A stretch of 60,103 nucleotides of DNA from Carnobacterium_A sp049673005. GTDB taxonomy: Bacteria; Bacillota; Bacilli; Lactobacillales; Carnobacteriaceae. The notes beneath the pieces are model-generated. The model was not told the origin of the DNA and ran no database searches. It saw nothing but the letters and a program-made list of their open reading frames with translations. The stretch is taken from positions 1-60,103 of the forward strand of contig NZ_JBATXB010000109.1 of NCBI RefSeq assembly GCF_049673005.1, given 5' to 3'. The position numbers and the translations under genes are program-made. Positions 49,903 through 58,134 of the stretch are shown here, in pieces (the first letter of the stretch is position 1; the number at the start of each line of letters is the position of its first letter).

Positions 49903-50355
49903 TTAAAAATCTTCTAAAAACAATTTTCCTTTACATTTTCCACAAACAAATCTATTTGTATTAAACCGACGTTGTCGATAAATTGTTGTCTTACACTTCT
50001 CACATCGATAAATCCATATTTTTTTTGTCTTATCTCCTGTTAAAAGAGGCTGCACAAATCGAGTTCCACCAGTTTGTTTTAGCAATTGTTTAAAATCACT
50101 GTCTTTATGTTGGTAACCTCTCCTAGCAAGGTGCAGATGATAATGGCATAATTCGTGTTTAATCACTTTTATAAATTCTAGCTTACCAAATGTTTCTAAA
50201 ATTTTCAGATTAAAGTCTAAATTATGTGATTTCAAATGATACCTTCCACCAGTTGTGCGCAAGCGATTATTAAACGTCGCCTCATGTAAAAAGGGTTTTC
50301 CAAACGACTCTATTGATATTTCTTCTACTAATTTTTGTAATTCTATTTGTTCCAA
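49903..50355 (-). CDS. sprT: SprT family zinc protease-like protein
   Basis: A 150-residue SprT-like protein. The metalloprotease motif is HELCH (67-71) followed by HLARRGYQH with the third His. A C-terminal zinc ribbon has two CxxC pairs (CEKCKTT and CGKCKGK). The family includes eukaryotic Spartan, which removes protein-DNA crosslinks; the bacterial role is not settled. TTG start with CGGAG 8 bases upstream. In many LAB sprT follows tex directly; here an AlkD-type gene intervenes. Confidence 0.9.
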   Translation of the reverse strand: MEQIELQKLVEEISIESFGKPFLHEATFNNRLRTTGGRYHLKSHNLDFNLKILETFGKLEFIKVIKHELCHYHLHLARRGYQHKDSDFKQLLKQTGGTRFVQPLLTGDKTKKIWIYRCEKCKTTIYRQRRFNTNRFVCGKCKGKLFLEDF

Positions 50356-50402
50356 TCCTTTTTCTCCGCTCTTTTTCTTATCCTTGGCTTCTCCTTAACT
50401 AA

Positions 50403-51059
50403 CTAAATGTATTTACTTCCTTCACTAATGCTAAGTTGCGATAAGTTATTTTTATGTGTTTTAATAAACTGTTCAACCCATTCTGGATTTACTTTGCTAT
50501 AATCTCTTAATACCCATCCAATGGCCTTATTGATAAAAAATTCATTCTGTCCTAAATTATTGACAATAATTGCTTCTAAAAGTTCTACATTCATCCTATC
50601 TTTTCTGTACATCTGATGATTAATAGCTACTCTTCTTAACCAGATACTTTCATCTAGACTCCATTCGATCATCATTTTATTAAGTTCTGGAAAATTGAAA
50701 ACGATACTCCCTATTACTCTATGAAGTCCATCTACCGTATCCCACCATGATTTATTTTCTATCAATACCCTAATTCTCGCTACGTCTTCTAAAACAAGAA
50801 AATCTTTCATTTTATTTAAATAATCCGTTGCTATATACTGAGCTTCTCTATAGGGTTTATCCCAACATTCATTAATAAATTGCCAGTCAATAAGCTTTTT
50901 TTTCTTAGCTTCTTTGAAATAAACAGTGCTTATTTTTTTTCTTGTAGTAGCCTGCACTCCTAAAAATGAAAACTGATTTCTCATATACTTAGACATTTTT
51001 ATAGCTTTCTCTTTATCAGCATTGGATTCTAATTCTTCAAATAAATCATAGCTGTTCAT
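50403..51059 (-). CDS. AlkD-like DNA alkylation repair protein
   Basis: A 218-residue all-helical protein of HEAT-like repeats, DNA_alkylation (AlkC/AlkD) family. Family segments: MSKYMRNQFSFLGVQATTRK, WWDTVDGLHRVIG with the Trp and Asp residues that AlkD uses to excise cationic bases such as 3-methyladenine and 7-methylguanine, SIWLRRVAINHQMYRK, and FINKAIGWVLRDYSKVNPEWV. GTGAGG precedes the ATG. It lies between tex and sprT. Confidence 0.9.
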   Translation of the reverse strand: MNSYDLFEELESNADKEKAIKMSKYMRNQFSFLGVQATTRKKISTVYFKEAKKKKLIDWQFINECWDKPYREAQYIATDYLNKMKDFLVLEDVARIRVLIENKSWWDTVDGLHRVIGSIVFNFPELNKMMIEWSLDESIWLRRVAINHQMYRKDRMNVELLEAIIVNNLGQNEFFINKAIGWVLRDYSKVNPEWVEQFIKTHKNNLSQLSISEGSKYI

Positions 51060-51121
51060 AAAATTTCCTCACCCTTACTAGATAGTATGAACTAAAGTAT
51101 AGACTAATCCATAAAAAAAAT

Positions 51122-51167
51122 AAAAACAAGAAAAGATATCATTTTATTGACTTCTCTTCTTGCTTTT
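51122..51167 (-). terminator. Terminator of tex
   Basis: Minus-strand stem of about 15 bp (51153-51167 with 51122-51136, one or two G-U pairs) followed by TTTTTATTTTTTT. It separates tex from the alkD-sprT pair. Confidence 0.65.
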
Positions 51168-51178
51168 ATTATTTACTA

Positions 51179-53362
51179 TTAGTCTTTCTTTTTAGGTGCC
51201 AACATAGTTAAAGAAATACGACCTTTGTTGACATTAATTTCTTCTACCCAGACAGTAACGACATCTCCAACAGCTACTACGTTTGTCGGATGCTGTACAA
51301 AACCTTTACTTAACTTTGAAATGTGTACTAATCCATCTTGTTTTACTCCAATATCCACAAACGCGCCAAAATCAACTACATTTCGGACAGTTCCTTCTAG
51401 TTCCATTCCTTCTTGTAAGTCCTCCATACTTAAAACGTCTGTGCGTAACAATGGAGCTGACAGTTCATCACGTAAGTCACGACCTGGAGTATACAAAGCT
51501 TCTAACATGTCTTTGACTGTTTCCTTACCCAACTCTGTTAGTTGAATCAACTCAGCCATATCTAGTGTCTCTAAAGATTTTTTAGCTTTCATACTGCCTA
51601 CATCTTCTAATTCTATTTTTGCTAGTTCTAAAATTTCTTTAGCTTGTTTATAGGTTTCAGGATGAATGCCTGTATTATCTAATACATTTTTCCCATCGAC
51701 TATTCGCATAAAGCCAACAGATTGTTCGTATGCTTTGGGCCCTAAGCGTGGAACTTTTTTCAACTGAGCACGACTTTCAAAGCGTCCGTTTTCTTCACGG
51801 TAAGCAATCACATTGTTAGCCGTTGTTTTATTTAACCCCGCAACGTGTTTCAGCAATTGCGCACTAGCAGTATTTACATTTACTCCTACCTGGTTAACAG
51901 CTGTTTCTACAACAAAGTCCAACCGTTCTTCTAAATGCTTTTGCGAAACATCGTGCTGGTACTGACCAACGCCAACTGATTTAGGATCTATTTTAACCAA
52001 TTCAGCTAGTGGATCTTGCAAACGACGCGCGATACTAACGGCACTTCTTTGTTCAACTTGTAAATCTGGAAATTCTTCACGAGCAATTGGACTAGCAGAG
52101 TATACTGATGCTCCAGCTTCGTTAACAATCACGTAAAATACCTGACGTTCAATTTCCTTTAAGTTATCAGACACAAATGTTTCTGATTCTCGACTTGCCG
52201 TTCCGTTTCCAATGGCAACCATCTCTACATCATACTTTTCAACTAATTGTTTAAACTTAATTGCTGCAGCAGCACGAGCTTCGTTACCTGCTGGTTTATG
52301 TGGATAAATAACATCAATATCCATCACCTTACCAGTTGGATCAATAACCGCTAATTTACAGCCTGTACGATAAGCAGGATCGAGTCCTAAGACTACTTTT
52401 CCTTTTAAAGGCGGTTGTAAAAGTAAATTTCTAAGGTTTTCTCCAAAAATATTAATGGCTTGTTCATCAGCTTTTTCGGTTAGTTCTGAACGTATTTCGC
52501 GTTCAATCGATGGACCAATAAATCGCTTATAGCTATCCTCAATCGCTGACTTAATATACGGGGTAGCAGTTGAGTTTTCTTTTTCTATCACTTTTTTAAA
52601 TAAATAGTTGAAAATAACCGCTTCGTTTATAACTAATGTCGTTTTTAGAATGTCTTCTTTTTCTCCACGATTAATAGCTAATATACGATGAGAAACTAAT
52701 TTGTTAATGGGTTCTTTGTAATCATAGTACATTTCAAAGACACCTTTTTCATCTTTCTCTTGTTTTTTCACGCCAGTCGTTATTAATCCATTTTTAAGCG
52801 TATATTCTCTTATCCATATCCGGTAAACTGGTTCATCGCTCATTCTTTCTGCGATTATTTCATGTGCTCCAGCCAAAGCTATCTCAACTGTTTCTACTTT
52901 TTTCTCATCATTTACATACTTTGTTGCTTCATCATGTATAGCTGAACTAGGAAAAGTTAATAGCCAATCTGCTAGCGGCTCCAATCCACTTTCCTTAGCT
53001 ATTGTTGCTTTCGTTCTACGTTTTTGTTTGAAAGGACGGTATAAGTCTTCCACTAATTGCATTTTCTCAGCTAATTCGATACTCTTTTTCAATTCAGGTG
53101 TCAATTTACCTTGCTCTTCAATTGTACGAATAACGTCTTTTTTACGCTTCTCCAACGTTTGAAGGTAGTTGTATCGTTCTTCGATTTCTCGAATTTGGAC
53201 TTCATCTAATGTTCCTGTCATCTCTTTACGGTAACGAGCAATAAAAGGCACTGTATTGCCTTCTGCTAATAAATTTAAAACCGTTGCTAGCTGTTTACTC
53301 GAATAGGCTTTCAGTTCTTTTCTTAACAAATCTAGCACTAAACTTTCTGTTGTATCTGTCAT
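51179..53362 (-). CDS. tex: Tex family RNA-binding transcription accessory protein
   Basis: A 727-residue Tex protein. Order of domains: helical N-terminal (about 1-200), YqgF-like RNase H fold (about 320-450; VVLGLDPAYRTGCKLAVID, NGTASRESETFV), helix-hairpin-helix pair (about 490-560; VGVNVNTASAQLLKHVAGL, FESRAQLKKVPRLGPKAYEQ) and S1 domain (about 648-720; LEGTVRNVVDFGAFVDIGV, RISLTMLAPK). Tex binds nucleic acids and affects transcription and toxin expression; its exact activity is unresolved. AAAGGAAG precedes the ATG. Confidence 0.95.
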   Translation of the reverse strand: MTDTTESLVLDLLRKELKAYSSKQLATVLNLLAEGNTVPFIARYRKEMTGTLDEVQIREIEERYNYLQTLEKRKKDVIRTIEEQGKLTPELKKSIELAEKMQLVEDLYRPFKQKRRTKATIAKESGLEPLADWLLTFPSSAIHDEATKYVNDEKKVETVEIALAGAHEIIAERMSDEPVYRIWIREYTLKNGLITTGVKKQEKDEKGVFEMYYDYKEPINKLVSHRILAINRGEKEDILKTTLVINEAVIFNYLFKKVIEKENSTATPYIKSAIEDSYKRFIGPSIEREIRSELTEKADEQAINIFGENLRNLLLQPPLKGKVVLGLDPAYRTGCKLAVIDPTGKVMDIDVIYPHKPAGNEARAAAAIKFKQLVEKYDVEMVAIGNGTASRESETFVSDNLKEIERQVFYVIVNEAGASVYSASPIAREEFPDLQVEQRSAVSIARRLQDPLAELVKIDPKSVGVGQYQHDVSQKHLEERLDFVVETAVNQVGVNVNTASAQLLKHVAGLNKTTANNVIAYREENGRFESRAQLKKVPRLGPKAYEQSVGFMRIVDGKNVLDNTGIHPETYKQAKEILELAKIELEDVGSMKAKKSLETLDMAELIQLTELGKETVKDMLEALYTPGRDLRDELSAPLLRTDVLSMEDLQEGMELEGTVRNVVDFGAFVDIGVKQDGLVHISKLSKGFVQHPTNVVAVGDVVTVWVEEINVNKGRISLTMLAPKKKD

Positions 53363-53462
53363 TCTTTTCTTCCTTTCTTATTTCCATTCATCGTTCTTAT
53401 TTTAGCATAATCTTCAACCTTTAACCAAAATTGTTCTGATTCTTTTTGGTAACTAGAAAAAG

Positions 53463-53498
53463 AAAAAAGCACCTATTCAAAAATAGTCGCTTTTTTTA
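53463..53498 (-). terminator. Terminator of the metallophosphoesterase gene
   Basis: Minus-strand hairpin with arms AAGCGACTATT / AATAGGTGCTT (one mismatch, one G-U) followed by TTTTTT, immediately after the stop. Confidence 0.75.
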
Positions 53499-53502
53499 GC
53501 TT

Positions 53503-54345
53503 TTAGCCCTCTTCACTTTCAGGTAATTCAAATGTAAACATCGCATTAAGTAGTTCTGATTTTACACTTTTAGTTGGCCAATGTTTTTTACCCCCTAAAC
53601 AAGCACAAATAAATTGAACTTGGTCTACAAAAAATGTTTTTCGAAAATGAACATGCCCCATTATGCTATAAACAATATTTGGATAATCATCATAGAGTCT
53701 TTCATAGGTAGAGCTTCCTAGAAAGGCATTAAAATAATCGTAAATTTTATGTGGCAATGTAACAACAAATTTAGGATGCGTTACAACATGAGTCATCAAA
53801 ATAACTTTGCGGTCACCTATTTTCACTAAATCTTCTTCAATTTTTTTTAACATCCATTGAGTAACTGACTCATCAGATTCTCCCCAATCACAAAATCGCT
53901 TATCTTGCCAGGTTCCCGCGCGGAGTGTCATTTTACGAAAATCAGCCTTGCTGTATTGTTCTGTGTCTGCAAATCCATAGTCATACCATCCCGAGTTTCC
54001 TACTACTGCCCACTCATCATTAATGATATAAGGCTTTTCTAAAATACTTTCTGGTTGTTCTTTGAAGAAACGATATATTTTCTTTGTATCTTTTTCACCA
54101 TTTATCCTAGACCAATAATCATGATTTCCTGGAACAAATAATAGTTTAATTCCACTTAACTTTGATAATTCATCTAAAAAAGCCTGGGACTCATGGTAAT
54201 CACTACTAATATCTCCAGCAATTAAAAATAAATCTATTTTCTGTTTTTTTATTTGATAACTCAATAAGCTTGCATAGGATTCGTTTTCCGGTAAATATTT
54301 ACTATTTGTATCAATGTGCAAATCTGATAATACACCAATTTTCAT
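53503..54345 (-). CDS. Metallophosphoesterase (calcineurin-like)
   Basis: A 280-residue calcineurin-like phosphoesterase with the full metal-site series: SDLHID (8-13), LIAGDISSD (about 42), VPGNHDYW (about 72), MTHVVTHP (about 180) and IMGHVHFRKT (about 245). The layout resembles B. subtilis YkuE/LpxH-like relatives and phage-type phosphoesterases. The substrate is unknown. It is a single-gene unit with its own terminator; CGAGG precedes the ATG. Confidence 0.85.
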   Translation of the reverse strand: MKIGVLSDLHIDTNSKYLPENESYASLLSYQIKKQKIDLFLIAGDISSDYHESQAFLDELSKLSGIKLLFVPGNHDYWSRINGEKDTKKIYRFFKEQPESILEKPYIINDEWAVVGNSGWYDYGFADTEQYSKADFRKMTLRAGTWQDKRFCDWGESDESVTQWMLKKIEEDLVKIGDRKVILMTHVVTHPKFVVTLPHKIYDYFNAFLGSSTYERLYDDYPNIVYSIMGHVHFRKTFFVDQVQFICACLGGKKHWPTKSVKSELLNAMFTFELPESEEG

Positions 54346-54406
54346 TGCGATCCTCGTTTCTTTAATGATAGTCTATTTACCATAACTTTTTTATTGGTTT
54401 AAAACA

Positions 54407-54446
54407 ATATAGGGAGTGGAACATGATGCGTTCCAACTCCCTATAT
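54407..54446. terminator. Terminator hairpin of the egtU region
   Basis: Stem ATATAGGGAGTGGAAC / GTTCCAACTCCCTATAT (54407-54422 with 54430-54446, one bulged A), flanked by TTGTTTT on one strand and CGTTTTTATTTTT on the other. The GGGAGTGGAAC hairpin type recurs between genes in lactic acid bacteria. Confidence 0.75.
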
Positions 54447-54452
54447 CGTTTT

Positions 54453-54620
54453 TATTTTTCTCTCAGAACTAAACAGAGCGCTCAGCATCTTATTTAATTG
54501 AGCTTTGCGCTCTAGTCATTTGGAAAAATGATAACGAATTTTGAGGATAAAAAGCATCCTCTTTATTCGTTCCTATTTTTCTTTCATGACTAAACAGAGC
54601 GCTCAGCATCTTATTTAATT
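54453..54620. repeat. Duplicated 47-base element after egtU
   Basis: A 47-base sequence ending ACAGAGCGCTCAGCATC... occurs at 54453-54499 and 54574-54620, with the last 32 bases identical and three changes in the rest, 121 bases apart. The second copy overlaps the last codons of the permease fusion gene. Between them are a GAGGAT/ATCCTC hairpin (54543-54561) and an AGAGCGC/GCGCTCT pairing. It looks like a small intergenic repeat or duplicated gene end. Confidence 0.7.
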
Positions 54621-56125
54621 AGGTTTTTTGATTTTAGGAAGTCTTGTGCTACTTTTTGTGGGTCTTTACTGTTTACATTTACTTCGTAGTTCATTTTACG
54701 CATTTCGTCATCTGTTACTTTGCCACTTAATTTATTCAACACTTCTTCTAATTCAGGGTGTTTTTCTAAAGTTTTATTTAGCATCAAAGGAGCACCTTGA
54801 TAAGGTGGGAATAATCCTTTATCGTCTTCAAGTACCACTAACTCATATTCTTCTAACTCACTGTCTGTTGAATACGCATCTAAAAGGTTAATGTCTCCTG
54901 TTTTAATTGCTTGATAACGTAACTTGGGTTCCATCGTCTTTAAGTTATCAAAAGTAATGCCATAAAGTTCCTGAATCCCTAAATAACCATCTTGACGATC
55001 GGCAAATTCAAGTGTGAATCCCACTTTAACTTTATCTGAAGCACCTTGTAAGTCAGACATTTTTTCTAAATTATATTCTTTAGCTATTTCAGGTGTTACC
55101 GCTAATGTATAGGTATTATTAAACTCCATCGGTTCAAGTAAAGCCATATCATACTGTTCAGCTAATCCCTCACGAGCCTGTTCATAAACTTCTTTTTCAC
55201 TCGTTGATTTTGCTTCTTCATTTAAGAAAGTCGCTAATATCGTTCCTGTGAATTCAGGATAGATATCAATTGCACCTGATTCTAAAGCATTAAAAACGAA
55301 AGTTGTTTTCCCCATATTCGGTTTTAGATTAACTGAAAGATCCGTTTGGTCCTCAATTAGTTCTTTATACATATTCATAATGATTTCTGGCTCTGATCCT
55401 AGTTTACCAGCGATTGTGATTTCTTTATCTTGTCCTGTAAATAACGGAACAACTAGAACCCCCACCATAATCGCAGTTACGGCTCCTAATACAATAATCG
55501 TTTTTCTAAATGACGTTTTTTCAAAATAACTCAAAAGGAAATCAAAACCAACGGCAAGTAAGGCTGCCGGGATAGCCCCTAATAAAATTAGATAATTATT
55601 GCCTCGATCAATTCCTAATAAGATCAAACTACCAAGTCCTCCAGCACCAATTAAGGCGGCAATAGTTGCTGTCCCAATAATTAATACCATTGCATTTCTA
55701 ATTCCTGCCATGATAATTGGCATAGCAAGAGGCATTTCTACTTTTATTAATTTCCTAAACCGGTCCATGCCCATTGCATCTGCTGCTTCAACTAGTGAAG
55801 GATCAATCTCAGTCAATCCTGTATACGTGTTTCTCAGTATTGGCAATAACGCATAGATAACTAGCGCAATAACTGCGGGTAATTTACCAATTCCTACTAA
55901 CGGAATCATTAATCCGAGTAAAGCCAACGAAGGAATCGTTTGGAAAATTGCCGTTATCTGAATAATAGGACTGGCTATTTTTTTATGATGAGTCAAGAAT
56001 ATAGCTAAAGGAATAGCAATCATTACTGCAATTAATAGCGATATAAAAGAAAGTTGAATGTGCTCGATTAGAGCTGTCCATAGTAGTTCCTTACGATTTT
56101 GAAAAGTAGTAATTAATTCATTCAT
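54611..56125 (-). CDS. egtU: ABC permease fused to substrate-binding domain (EgtU-like)
   Basis: A 504-residue fusion. The N-terminal permease (about 1-215, five to six helices; FQTIPSLALLGLMIPLVGIGK, SLVEAADAMGMDRFRKLIKVE is the EAA loop) is joined by one helix to an OpuAC-like binding domain (about 235-504). The binding domain shows NMGKTTFVFNALESGAIDIYPEF, GFTLEFADRQDG, IKTGDINLLDAYSTDSELE and FPPYQGAPLMLNK. These match the pneumococcal ergothioneine importer EgtU more than classical choline/betaine OpuB or OpuC, by memory of that family. Glycine betaine, carnitine or choline remain possible. It overlaps its ATPase gene by 4 bases. Confidence 0.8.
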   Translation of the reverse strand: MNELITTFQNRKELLWTALIEHIQLSFISLLIAVMIAIPLAIFLTHHKKIASPIIQITAIFQTIPSLALLGLMIPLVGIGKLPAVIALVIYALLPILRNTYTGLTEIDPSLVEAADAMGMDRFRKLIKVEMPLAMPIIMAGIRNAMVLIIGTATIAALIGAGGLGSLILLGIDRGNNYLILLGAIPAALLAVGFDFLLSYFEKTSFRKTIIVLGAVTAIMVGVLVVPLFTGQDKEITIAGKLGSEPEIIMNMYKELIEDQTDLSVNLKPNMGKTTFVFNALESGAIDIYPEFTGTILATFLNEEAKSTSEKEVYEQAREGLAEQYDMALLEPMEFNNTYTLAVTPEIAKEYNLEKMSDLQGASDKVKVGFTLEFADRQDGYLGIQELYGITFDNLKTMEPKLRYQAIKTGDINLLDAYSTDSELEEYELVVLEDDKGLFPPYQGAPLMLNKTLEKHPELEEVLNKLSGKVTDDEMRKMNYEVNVNSKDPQKVAQDFLKSKNLIK

Positions 56126-57096
56126 TCGGTATCACCTCTATTTTCAATAGTAGCAGCCAGATAAGACATCAATTGTTGATTGGTTATTTTCCCTATGACT
56201 ATCTTCTGTTCATTTTTAATAAAAACTGTTTCGTTTTTTGACAGAGCAAGAATAAGTTGATCTACTGATTGCGTTGTGCCCAAAACAACTTCCATTAGCT
56301 CCTCAGATTTTGTTGGCAACACAAATCCATCATTCAGCATATCTTGAATAACTTGAACCTCAGCTGTTTCAATATTTCCTGACTTCAAGAAATTTCTAAC
56401 AAAATCATTCTTAGGGTGACTAACAATTTCCTCTGGCGTTCCTATTTGAACAATTTCCCCTTTTTCCATCAAAGCAATACGACTGCCTAGAGAAATTGCT
56501 TCTTGCATGTCATGCGTTACGAAAACAATCGTTTTTTTCCATTTCTTATGCATTTCTGCTACATCTTCTTGTAGATTATGGCGACTAACTGGGTCTAATG
56601 CACTAAACGGTTCATCCATCAAAATGATATCAGGATCAGCAGCAAGTGCTCTTAAAACACCTATCCGTTGTTGTTCTCCTCCCGATAGCTCCGATGTTTT
56701 TCGATTACGGTACGTTTTTGCTTCTAGTCCTACACTTTCAAGCAACTCTGTCACACGATCGTGCATTTCAGTTTTTGACCATTTTTTCATTTCTGGTACA
56801 GTAGTAATGTTTTCTTCAACCGTCATATTCGGAAATAAGGCAATCTGCTGTAGTACATATCCCATATTCCAGCGTAATTCTTGAATATTGTACTCACTTA
56901 TAGGCTTATCACGGACATAGATAAATCCAGAACTTAGCGAAATCAATCGATTAATCATTTTCAACATCGTTGTTTTTCCGCATCCACTAGGACCGATTAA
57001 TACAAAGAACTCACCATCTTTAATTTCTAAATTTAAGTTAGAGACAACAGGATTTCCTGGTACATATTCTTTAGATACATCTTTAAATTTTATCAT
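56122..57096 (-). CDS. egtV: ABC ATPase partner of the fused permease (EgtV/OpuCA-like)
   Basis: A 324-residue ATPase. Walker A GPSGCGKTTMLKMINRL (about 35-50), Q-loop VLQQIALFP, signature ELSGGEQQRIGVLRALA, Walker B DIILMDEPFSALDP and switch His in FVTHDMQEA. The C-terminal part (about 235-320) is CBS-like but short, with only one recognisable half. The start at 57096 has GGAG 7 bases upstream; an ATG two codons earlier abuts it. The phosphatase gene 57124-57858 lies 27 bases upstream on the same strand. Confidence 0.88.
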   Translation of the reverse strand: MIKFKDVSKEYVPGNPVVSNLNLEIKDGEFFVLIGPSGCGKTTMLKMINRLISLSSGFIYVRDKPISEYNIQELRWNMGYVLQQIALFPNMTVEENITTVPEMKKWSKTEMHDRVTELLESVGLEAKTYRNRKTSELSGGEQQRIGVLRALAADPDIILMDEPFSALDPVSRHNLQEDVAEMHKKWKKTIVFVTHDMQEAISLGSRIALMEKGEIVQIGTPEEIVSHPKNDFVRNFLKSGNIETAEVQVIQDMLNDGFVLPTKSEELMEVVLGTTQSVDQLILALSKNETVFIKNEQKIVIGKITNQQLMSYLAATIENRGDTE

Positions 57097-57123
57097 CTTC
57101 ATTCTCCTAGCACTTATTTTATT

Positions 57124-57858
57124 TTAACTCTTACCATTCCATACGTATCCATTATTTATAAGTTTGTAGTGCTGAAGCATCTTCGTTTTACTAAAAACGA
57201 CACCAAGTAGCGAACCCCCGTAAACAGCCCCTCCATCAATCCCAATTTTATTATCTTTTAACCATAAATTAGACGTTTTGTTATCACCATATAACGATGG
57301 AGTAATCGTATGACCGAAAACGATCTTTTTGCCAGTATTATTTTTCATAGAATGAAAAGGTTCTCGAATCCAGACAAAGTCTTTTGGAGCGGTTTTTCTC
57401 CAATCTTTTTTTGACAAATCAACACCTGCATGGACAAAAACGTAATCTCCCCATTCATAATACAGCGGCAACTCTTTTAGACTTTCTTTCAGAGTTGGAT
57501 AATGACTTGTCATTAACATAGCTATTTCTGTTGGAGAATACTCGTCTGCTAACCCACTATGAAGGAAGGTTTCAAGCGTCTTCATTCCACCATTCATCTT
57601 GTACACGTCATAGTTTTCTTCTGGATTCTCTAAAAAATTTAAAAGCATCTCTTCATGATTTCCTTTTATCCAAATAGCTTCTTTTTCCTTTACTAGTTCA
57701 TTGGCTAAAATAAAACAGGCCTTCGGATTTTCTCCCCTATCACCAAGATCACCAATAAATAATAATTGTTGTTTAGATTCATCCCAGTGTGTCAACATTT
57801 CTTTAAGGAGTGTAATTTGACCATGAACATCTCCAATTGCAAATAATTCTGTCTTCAT
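57124..57858 (-). CDS. PPP-family metallophosphatase (Ap4A hydrolase/PrpE-like)
   Basis: A 244-residue PPP-superfamily phosphatase. The signature triad is present: FAIGDVHGQ (6-14), FIGDLGDRGENP (about 36-47) and IKGNHEEML (about 70), followed by FVHAGVDLS (about 145) and VFGHTITP (about 185). Bacterial members hydrolyse diadenosine tetraphosphate or phospho-Ser/Thr/Tyr. AGGAGG precedes the ATG. It may be the first gene of an operon with egtV-egtU; a physiological link is not obvious. Confidence 0.88.
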   Translation of the reverse strand: MKTELFAIGDVHGQITLLKEMLTHWDESKQQLLFIGDLGDRGENPKACFILANELVKEKEAIWIKGNHEEMLLNFLENPEENYDVYKMNGGMKTLETFLHSGLADEYSPTEIAMLMTSHYPTLKESLKELPLYYEWGDYVFVHAGVDLSKKDWRKTAPKDFVWIREPFHSMKNNTGKKIVFGHTITPSLYGDNKTSNLWLKDNKIGIDGGAVYGGSLLGVVFSKTKMLQHYKLINNGYVWNGKS

Positions 57859-58090
57859 ACAAATCCTCCTATTTTTTTAATTCCACGTTTTCACTAGTTA
57901 TCCTACTTAAAATCTTCTTCTTAACTATACATGGTTTCTTAAAAAAAAATGACTAATATGCTCACACCATCTTAATCTCATTCACATCTGGTTTAGTTGA
58001 AGCGTTAGTCTACTTTTGTGCTGTTTTTAGAATTCATTTTTCTAGGAATGTGACTAAATAGATGGTATTAAAAAATTAAAAATTTGAATA

Positions 58091-58131
58091 AAAAAAACAC
58101 TTTTCTTTTTTTAAAAGAAAAGTGTTTTTTT
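58091..58131. terminator. Bidirectional terminator after the cystine symporter gene
   Basis: Perfect 19-bp stem (58091-58109 with 58113-58131) around a 3-base loop with long A/T tracts, ending the symporter gene. The 276-base gap 57859-58134 otherwise shows only a weak -10-like TATAGT for the phosphatase operon. Confidence 0.85.
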
Positions 58132-58134
58132 TTA

